Source: Pseudomonadota bacterium | Lineage (GTDB): Bacteria; Pseudomonadota; Alphaproteobacteria; Rickettsiales; UBA1997 | Assembly (NCBI GenBank): GCA_009921385.1 | Contig: RFXY01000017.1 | Span: 1 to 11,247 of the forward strand | Length of the DNA: 11,247 nucleotides | Reading direction: 5' to 3' | In this document: positions 6,891 to 11,247 of the stretch, piece by piece | How positions within the stretch are numbered: the stretch's first letter is position 1 | Layout of the letters: each line of letters begins with the position of its first letter | The notes under the pieces: model-generated | Seen by the model: the letters and a program-made list of their open reading frames with translations, nothing else | Databases searched by the model: none | Told to the model about the DNA's origin: nothing | Translations under genes and position numbers: made by a program

Positions 6891-7757
6891 ATGCTTGACA
6901 GCAATTTATTTTTAGAACAAAACAAAATTTTACAATCAAATATTGTTGAGTTTCAACAAAAATCTGCTCAATATTGTCAAAATTTTTGCATCGGATCTGA
7001 GTTAGAATTTTATGTATTTTCTAGCCTTTCCCCCCTTGTTTCCGCTCAATCAGAACAGTTAAATATTTTTTTAGAAAATGTGGCAAACTGCAAAACAGAA
7101 CAAGGTAATGGCCAACTCGAAGTGGTTTTTGATTATACCGATAATTTTTTGGCTTTAATTGCAGAAATTGCCAAAACCAAAAAGCATATTTATCAACTAG
7201 CTACACACCATAATTTGTGGGTAAGCTTTGCTGGCAAGCCAATAAAAAACGATTGCGGAAGTGCTTTGCAATTTAGCTTGTCTTGCTTGCCAAAAAATCA
7301 ACAAAACGGCGATTTTATTGACAATTTTTATGTGATGATGGCGGTTTTTTTGCTTGACAAAACCAAGCAAAATTTGGCTATGTTAAATTTATATCAGCAA
7401 GATTATTTTCGTTATTGTCAAAAAGACAATAAATATTTATTTTCTCAACAAAAAAACACTAGCCCAACTCATTTAAGCTTTGGCAACAACAACAGAACTT
7501 GTGCGGTTCGTCTTGCCAAAGGAGAAACCGCCAAAAGGCTCGAATATAGAGTTGCTTCGGCTTCGGCTTCGCCAAGCTTGGTGCTGTCTTTTATATTTTC
7601 CGCCCTAAATTTTGGCTTAGAAAATTATGTTATTTCAAAAGAAAATCAGTTCAATAGCAAAAAATTTGGCCCCATCTTTGGCAATAGTTTTGATGAACAA
7701 TATCAACTGGTGCCAATTTTAGAAAATCTTATTGCTTTCAAAATTAATATTGGGTAA
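6891..7757 (+). CDS. Shortened glutamine-synthetase-fold protein (gamma-glutamyl ligase-like)
   Basis: A 288-residue protein with the order of blocks of the glutamine synthetase catalytic domain: GSELEF at 35-40 (the metal-ligand Glu pair, Glu37/Glu39), GNGQLE at 72-77 (Glu77), AGKP at 114-117, GSALQFSL at 123-130, then FGNNNRTCAVRL at 197-208 and KRLEYRVASASASPSL at 215-230 (Arg202, Arg207, Arg216, Glu218, Arg220). The last block resembles gamma-glutamylpolyamine-type relatives (ARRIEHRVAGADANPYL-like). It lacks the N-terminal beta-grasp domain and much of the C-terminus; family members are usually 430-470 residues. In the GSGxHxH motif the two histidines are replaced by Gln127 and Ser129. 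The frame is open upstream to 6678, but that part overlaps ispH and has no homology; ATG at 6891 is the sensible start. The gene is followed closely by metC. A substrate cannot be named, and it may not be catalytic. Confidence 0.7.
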   Translation: MLDSNLFLEQNKILQSNIVEFQQKSAQYCQNFCIGSELEFYVFSSLSPLVSAQSEQLNIFLENVANCKTEQGNGQLEVVFDYTDNFLALIAEIAKTKKHIYQLATHHNLWVSFAGKPIKNDCGSALQFSLSCLPKNQQNGDFIDNFYVMMAVFLLDKTKQNLAMLNLYQQDYFRYCQKDNKYLFSQQKNTSPTHLSFGNNNRTCAVRLAKGETAKRLEYRVASASASPSLVLSFIFSALNFGLENYVISKENQFNSKKFGPIFGNSFDEQYQLVPILENLIAFKINIG

Positions 7758-7801
7758 AATATTTTGCATTTATTTTTGATAAATTTATTTACAACATAAC
7801 T

Positions 7802-9001
7802 ATGGATAAAAAACTACACGAAGCCACCAAAATTGTGCATGCAGGACGACACCCAAAAGAACAAGGCGGAATGGTTAACCCGCCAATTTACCAAAGCTCA
7901 ACTATTGTTTTTCCTACTTTAAAAGATTTGCTTTATGCCGAAAGAGGATATTCTAACAACGATTTGGTGCAACCCTACGAGCTAAAATATGGCAGATACG
8001 GCACCCAAACCAATTTCGCCCTCGAGCAAGCCGTTGCCGAACTCGAAGGTGGCTACAACACTTTTGTCACCTCTTCTGGAGCCTCTGCCATCAACACCGC
8101 TCTCATTGCTTTTCTAAAACAAGGCGATCATATGCTGGTGGTTGATAATGTTTATTCGCCAACCAGAGGTTTTGCCGATAAATTTCTCAAAAAACTTGGC
8201 ATCGAAACCACCTATTTCGACCCACACATTGGTGGCGACATCGCTAATTTAATACAAGAAAATACAAAGGTTATTTTTTTAGAAAGCCCCGGTTCGCAAA
8301 CCTTTGAAATATCTGATGTTTCGGCAATTTGTCAAGTAGCAAAAAAACACGAAATAATCACCATTCTTGACAATTCTTGGGCGAGCGGCATTTATTTTAA
8401 ACCTTTCGAACATTTAGTTGATGTTTCGGTAATGGCTCTCACCAAATATATCAACGGTCATTCCGACATTATGATGGGCTCCATCACAGTGCAAGAAAAA
8501 CACTTTCGCACAATGTATGAAGCCTTTCGCTATATGGCACCAACTGCAGCACCTTATTGCTCTTATATGGTGCAAAGAGGCTTCAGAACCCTCAAACTTA
8601 GAATCGATCATTGCTTTAAATCTGCCCTAGAAATGGCTCACTGGTTTAGCAAAAGACCAGAAGTAGAAAAAGTGCTCTACCCTGCTCTACCAAGCGATGC
8701 AAATCATGCTTTATGGAAGAGAGATTTTACTGGGGCGGCGGGCTTGTTTTCGGTGGTGCTTGATAAAAAATATTCTAACGAATCTTTAGCCAGAATGGTT
8801 GATAAATTGCAATTTTTTAGTATGGGTTACTCTTGGGGCGGTTATGAATCTTTAATTTTACCGTTTGATGCCACTTCGATTAGAACGGCAACCAAATTTC
8901 CTTACTCAGACAAAACTTGCCTTCGCATCAACATTGGCCTTGAAGCAATCGAAGATCTCAAAGAAGATCTCGACCTTGGCTTTAAAAGATTAAAAAAATA
9001 A
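7802..9001 (+). CDS. metC: Cystathionine beta-lyase (Cys/Met metabolism PLP enzyme)
   Basis: Cytoplasmic PLP enzyme of 399 residues, normal for MetC, cleaving cystathionine to homocysteine, pyruvate and ammonia. Visible features are YGRYGTQTN at 63-71 (PLP-phosphate-binding Tyr/Arg), SSGASA at 91-96, Tyr118 in DNVYSP (ring stacking), Asp190 in ILDNSW (pyridine nitrogen), and Lys215 in SVMALTKYINGHSD, the Schiff-base lysine. The GYSWGGYESL block near 346-355 is typical of cystathionine beta-lyases and argues against cystathionine gamma-synthase. The family is close-knit, so gamma-lyase activity cannot be excluded. It overlaps murB by one base (TAATG). Compared with its neighbours it contains none of the TTGGCAA/TTGCCAA words common in the window and appears to use more C-ending codons (ATC, ACC, CTC), hinting at a different origin or expression level. 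Confidence 0.93.
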   Translation: MDKKLHEATKIVHAGRHPKEQGGMVNPPIYQSSTIVFPTLKDLLYAERGYSNNDLVQPYELKYGRYGTQTNFALEQAVAELEGGYNTFVTSSGASAINTALIAFLKQGDHMLVVDNVYSPTRGFADKFLKKLGIETTYFDPHIGGDIANLIQENTKVIFLESPGSQTFEISDVSAICQVAKKHEIITILDNSWASGIYFKPFEHLVDVSVMALTKYINGHSDIMMGSITVQEKHFRTMYEAFRYMAPTAAPYCSYMVQRGFRTLKLRIDHCFKSALEMAHWFSKRPEVEKVLYPALPSDANHALWKRDFTGAAGLFSVVLDKKYSNESLARMVDKLQFFSMGYSWGGYESLILPFDATSIRTATKFPYSDKTCLRINIGLEAIEDLKEDLDLGFKRLKK

Positions 9002-9912
9002 TGCTTGATTTTTTGCCAAAAGTAGATTTACCAAAAGTTACAGGCACCTATAAAAAATCTGCTTCAATAATCAACTGGTTTGGCTTGCCAGCAGTTGCCG
9101 ATGTTGTGTTTAAGCCATCTTGTCTTGCCGATTTGCAACATTTTTTAAGCAAGGTTGATTGCCAAATTCCCATACAAATAATTGGGGCTGGCTCAAATAT
9201 TATCATCACCAAACCCTGTGTTTCTGGGGTGGTTATTAAACTTGGCAAAGAATTTACCAACATCAGTTGCAATCAAAATTTATTAACAGTGGGCGGGGGC
9301 AATTTGTGCTCTACCGTTTCTTTATATTGCCAAAAATATGGCCTGGGCGGTTTAGAATTTTTAAACACCATTCCTGGCTCTGTTGGTGGCGGGGTTGCTA
9401 TGAATGCAGGTTGCTATGGTAGCGACATTTCGCAGTTTTTAATAGAAGCAACGGCACTTGATTATCAAGGAAATTTACACAAAATTAGCAATCAAGATTT
9501 TGGCTTTATTTATCGTGGCAACTCTTTAACTAAACAATATATTTTTGTCGAAGCGGTTTTTACTTGCCAAGAAAGTAGCCCGCAACTTGTAGCAGAAAAA
9601 ATCAAAACCCTACAACAACAACGAGAAGAATCTCAACCAATTCGGGCAAAAACTGGCGGGAGCACCTTCAAAAACCCAGATAAAAACCCAGAAAATCAAC
9701 AACATTACAAGGCTTGGCAACTAATCGATGCAGTGGGTTTAAGAGGCCATTTTATTGGCGATGCCTGTTTTTCAAACAAACACTGCAATTTTTTAATCAA
9801 CACCAAGCAAGCAACCGCACAAAACCTGCTTGATTTAGGCAAACTAGCCCAAGAAAAAGTGCAAAAACAATTCAACATTCCACTGCAATGGGAACTCAAA
9901 TTTATACAGTAG
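9001..9912 (+). CDS. murB: UDP-N-acetylenolpyruvoylglucosamine reductase MurB
   Basis: FAD enzyme that reduces enolpyruvyl-UDP-GlcNAc to UDP-MurNAc with NADPH in the cytoplasmic steps of peptidoglycan synthesis. At 303 residues it matches the shorter type II MurB. FAD-binding blocks: IIGAGSNIII at 60-69, LEFLNTIPGSVGGGVAMNAG at 118-137. Catalytic elements: Tyr171-Arg172 (IYRGNS), Ser221 in TGGSTFKNP at 218-226 (proton donor), and Glu298 in LQWELKFI near the C-terminus. The DACFSNKHCNFLIN stretch (254-267) replaces the usual GGAxVSExHxNF with an Asp, a small change. murC and ddl, frequent partners, are not adjacent; here it is coupled to metC. With the MurU-like gene it indicates that the cell makes peptidoglycan. 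Confidence 0.95.
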   Translation: MLDFLPKVDLPKVTGTYKKSASIINWFGLPAVADVVFKPSCLADLQHFLSKVDCQIPIQIIGAGSNIIITKPCVSGVVIKLGKEFTNISCNQNLLTVGGGNLCSTVSLYCQKYGLGGLEFLNTIPGSVGGGVAMNAGCYGSDISQFLIEATALDYQGNLHKISNQDFGFIYRGNSLTKQYIFVEAVFTCQESSPQLVAEKIKTLQQQREESQPIRAKTGGSTFKNPDKNPENQQHYKAWQLIDAVGLRGHFIGDACFSNKHCNFLINTKQATAQNLLDLGKLAQEKVQKQFNIPLQWELKFIQ

Positions 9913-9953
9913 ATACTTTAAATGATGCTCGCTAAGCAGCATTTAAAGTATCT
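9911..9953. terminator. Long imperfect palindrome between convergent genes, possible bidirectional terminator
   Basis: AGATACTTTAAATG (9911-9924) pairs perfectly over 14 bp with CATTTAAAGTATCT (9940-9953). After one A-G mismatch the stem continues with TGCT/AGCA around a five-base loop. It spans the gap from the murB stop codon to the last base of the convergent gene, overlapping both ends. Neither side carries a T-run, so a classic intrinsic terminator is not complete; RNA 3'-end protection or a palindromic element are alternatives. Confidence 0.6.
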
Positions 9954-11247
9954 TAAACAAATGGACAACCATCTTTGTCTCCAGGATGTGCAAAGCTCCC
10001 AGTTGCATTCGGTTTTTTGATAGAAAGCAAAGGTTTCGTTGCATCAACATCACCAAACTCTTTTGTGAAAATTTCATTAGCTTTCTCACAAAAATTTTCT
10101 CTAACTTTCTCATTATTTTCTTTAATTCCATCATTAATTCCAAGTATATTTATGCAATATTCTTGTTGAAAACTTTGCCGATATTCTTTTTGCAAAGCTA
10201 AATAACTATTTCTAATGCTTAAATATTTTTGAGCCATATCACTAACCACCTTAGCTTTATGTTGATTATCGGAAAGTTTTAACTCATCTATAGCTAGCTT
10301 ACAAAATCTATCAAGTTCAAATCCATCACCATCTTTTTCAACAATATCGCCATACTGCATCACCTTGTATACAAACTTAGAAATTTGTTCATCATCTAAA
10401 CCGTAATTTAGCTCTTTTAATTTTTTAGCAAACATCGCTACATAATAAAAAGGAAAAACAGCTTCGTCACAAAATGATGAAAACACAGGGGGGGGTTTTT
10501 TCTGATTACCAAGTATCTTATCAAGAGCATCTTTTTTAACAACAGGAGAATGACTGCTTTTCACATGGCGGGGATACACCTTACGAGATAAGCAAGCTTC
10601 TATCATATTAGTAAAATATGTTTCTTTAACTAATTCTCCAACCCCATAAGCTTGTTCTTTTAAGTCAAAGTAGCGAGACAAGCCAGCATGATAAGAAATT
10701 CCTGGCGGATTAAAAGCAGCGGCTTTTTTCACTATACCTTCTATAATACTCTTTACTTTGTTTGGCAATTCTTCATTATTGGTTTGTTGTGGAAACAGTT
10801 CTTTAACCACTTCTTTAAAAAACTCTGTTTTTTGTTCATCTGTTTTGTTTTTTAAAAAAGAACTTAATGCCAAAGAACTACCGGCAGATGCAGAATAAAA
10901 AACAAATTGTTTTTCGCCCACAAGTTGAAGTAATTGATCTAAACTTGTTTCAGAAAACTCTTTAGATTCGTCACAAATTTTTGCAAGTTGTTTTATAAAA
11001 AAAGCAATGTTCTCTGGTTTTATATTTTTAGGGTCTAAAAAAGCATCTTTATAACTTGTTCCAAACACAGGCATTCCAAAACCAAATATCAATATTTGCG
11101 ATTGTTGATCGTCATTTATTATGCCTCTACTATGTGAACATACTGGAAAATCAGCAATAAAGCGAGCAAGATATGGCAACACCCATTCGTTAAAATTGAA
11201 ACCATGGCAAAATCCATAACCCCAGCAATTCGCAGCTGGAATATTGT
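9953..11247 (-). CDS. Unrecognised protein, 5' end outside window; possible secreted effector
   Basis: The frame is open from the window edge to a TAA at 9953-9955, at least 431 residues. A GTG at 11182 is the first internal start-like codon, but 20-odd residues upstream remain in frame and look like real protein (ANCWGYGFCHGF near the edge), so the gene very likely begins outside. I do not recognise a family. It is rich in Lys, Asp, Glu, Phe and Tyr, with no clear membrane segments in the visible part, and ends in a Gly/Asp/Lys tail (DKDGCPFV). GFCHGF fits the loose GxCxG[FL] pattern around the nucleophile of papain-like cysteine proteases found in some bacterial effectors; SYHAGL further on (about 15 kDa downstream) could supply a His, but this is inference. 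An A6C8 run lies inside the gene. It converges on murB and shows few of the words common in neighbouring genes. Confidence 0.7.
   Translation of the reverse strand, partial: NIPAANCWGYGFCHGFNFNEWVLPYLARFIADFPVCSHSRGIINDDQQSQILIFGFGMPVFGTSYKDAFLDPKNIKPENIAFFIKQLAKICDESKEFSETSLDQLLQLVGEKQFVFYSASAGSSLALSSFLKNKTDEQKTEFFKEVVKELFPQQTNNEELPNKVKSIIEGIVKKAAAFNPPGISYHAGLSRYFDLKEQAYGVGELVKETYFTNMIEACLSRKVYPRHVKSSHSPVVKKDALDKILGNQKKPPPVFSSFCDEAVFPFYYVAMFAKKLKELNYGLDDEQISKFVYKVMQYGDIVEKDGDGFELDRFCKLAIDELKLSDNQHKAKVVSDMAQKYLSIRNSYLALQKEYRQSFQQEYCINILGINDGIKENNEKVRENFCEKANEIFTKEFGDVDATKPLLSIKKPNATGSFAHPGDKDGCPFV
10488..10501 (-). repeat. Homopolymer tract A6C8 in the coding strand
   Basis: Eight G followed by six T on the plus strand read as AAAAAA then CCCCCCCC in the coding direction of the unknown gene, giving Lys-Lys-Pro-Pro-Pro. 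Runs of eight C are unexpected in DNA this AT-rich and are prone to slippage. The frame is intact on both sides in this copy. Confidence 0.7.

Noticed and set aside
7553..7572. GCTTCG triple repeat as a variable microsatellite
   Set aside because: It is three copies in a conserved block of normal length for the family (ASASAS at the ADANP position), so it is more likely codon repetition.

Overview
The window looks like a piece of chromosome from an AT-rich alphaproteobacterium, probably a host-associated one with a reduced genome (Rickettsiales- or Holosporales-like). The clues are a seven-iron ferredoxin and an MurU-type nucleotidyltransferase of alphaproteobacterial style, tightly overlapping genes, several shortened proteins, a decaying pseudogene, and sdhA without sdhB behind it. 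The species cannot be named from the sequence alone.

Layout. The left edge holds the 3' three-quarters of sdhA on the plus strand (1-1434). A 549-base stretch without an intact gene follows. Its left part is the broken C-terminal end of a PLP-dependent serine/threonine dehydratase on the minus strand (about 1440-1824), cut at its 5' side and frameshifted. A 10-bp inverted repeat sits at the cut. Nothing convincing was found from 1847 to 1983.

From 6800 down to 1984 six minus-strand genes run head to tail, each overlapping the next: ispH (isoprenoid precursors), a MurU-like sugar-1-phosphate nucleotidyltransferase, ccmC (heme export for cytochrome c), fdxA (ferredoxin), a HAD phosphatase and a two-domain ABC ATPase of the peptide-transporter type. 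They must share transcripts and probably translational coupling, although their pathways differ. A plausible sigma70 promoter lies upstream of ispH.

On the plus strand, divergent from ispH, are a shortened glutamine-synthetase-like protein (6891-7757), metC (7802-9001) and murB (9001-9912); metC and murB overlap by one base. An imperfect 43-base palindrome fills the gap between murB and the last gene. That gene is an unrecognised minus-strand coding region running off the right edge (9953-11247), with a Cys-containing GxCxGF motif at its visible N-terminal part and an A6C8 homopolymer tract in its coding strand.

Most of the window is housekeeping: respiration (sdhA, ccmC, fdxA), isoprenoids (ispH), cell wall (murB, MurU-like) and sulfur amino acids (metC). 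The parts worth a second look are the glutamine-synthetase-like protein without its usual active-site histidines, the unknown protein at the right edge, the marked abundance of the word TTGGCAA/TTGCCAA outside metC, and the pseudogene scar. No complete new system is evident.
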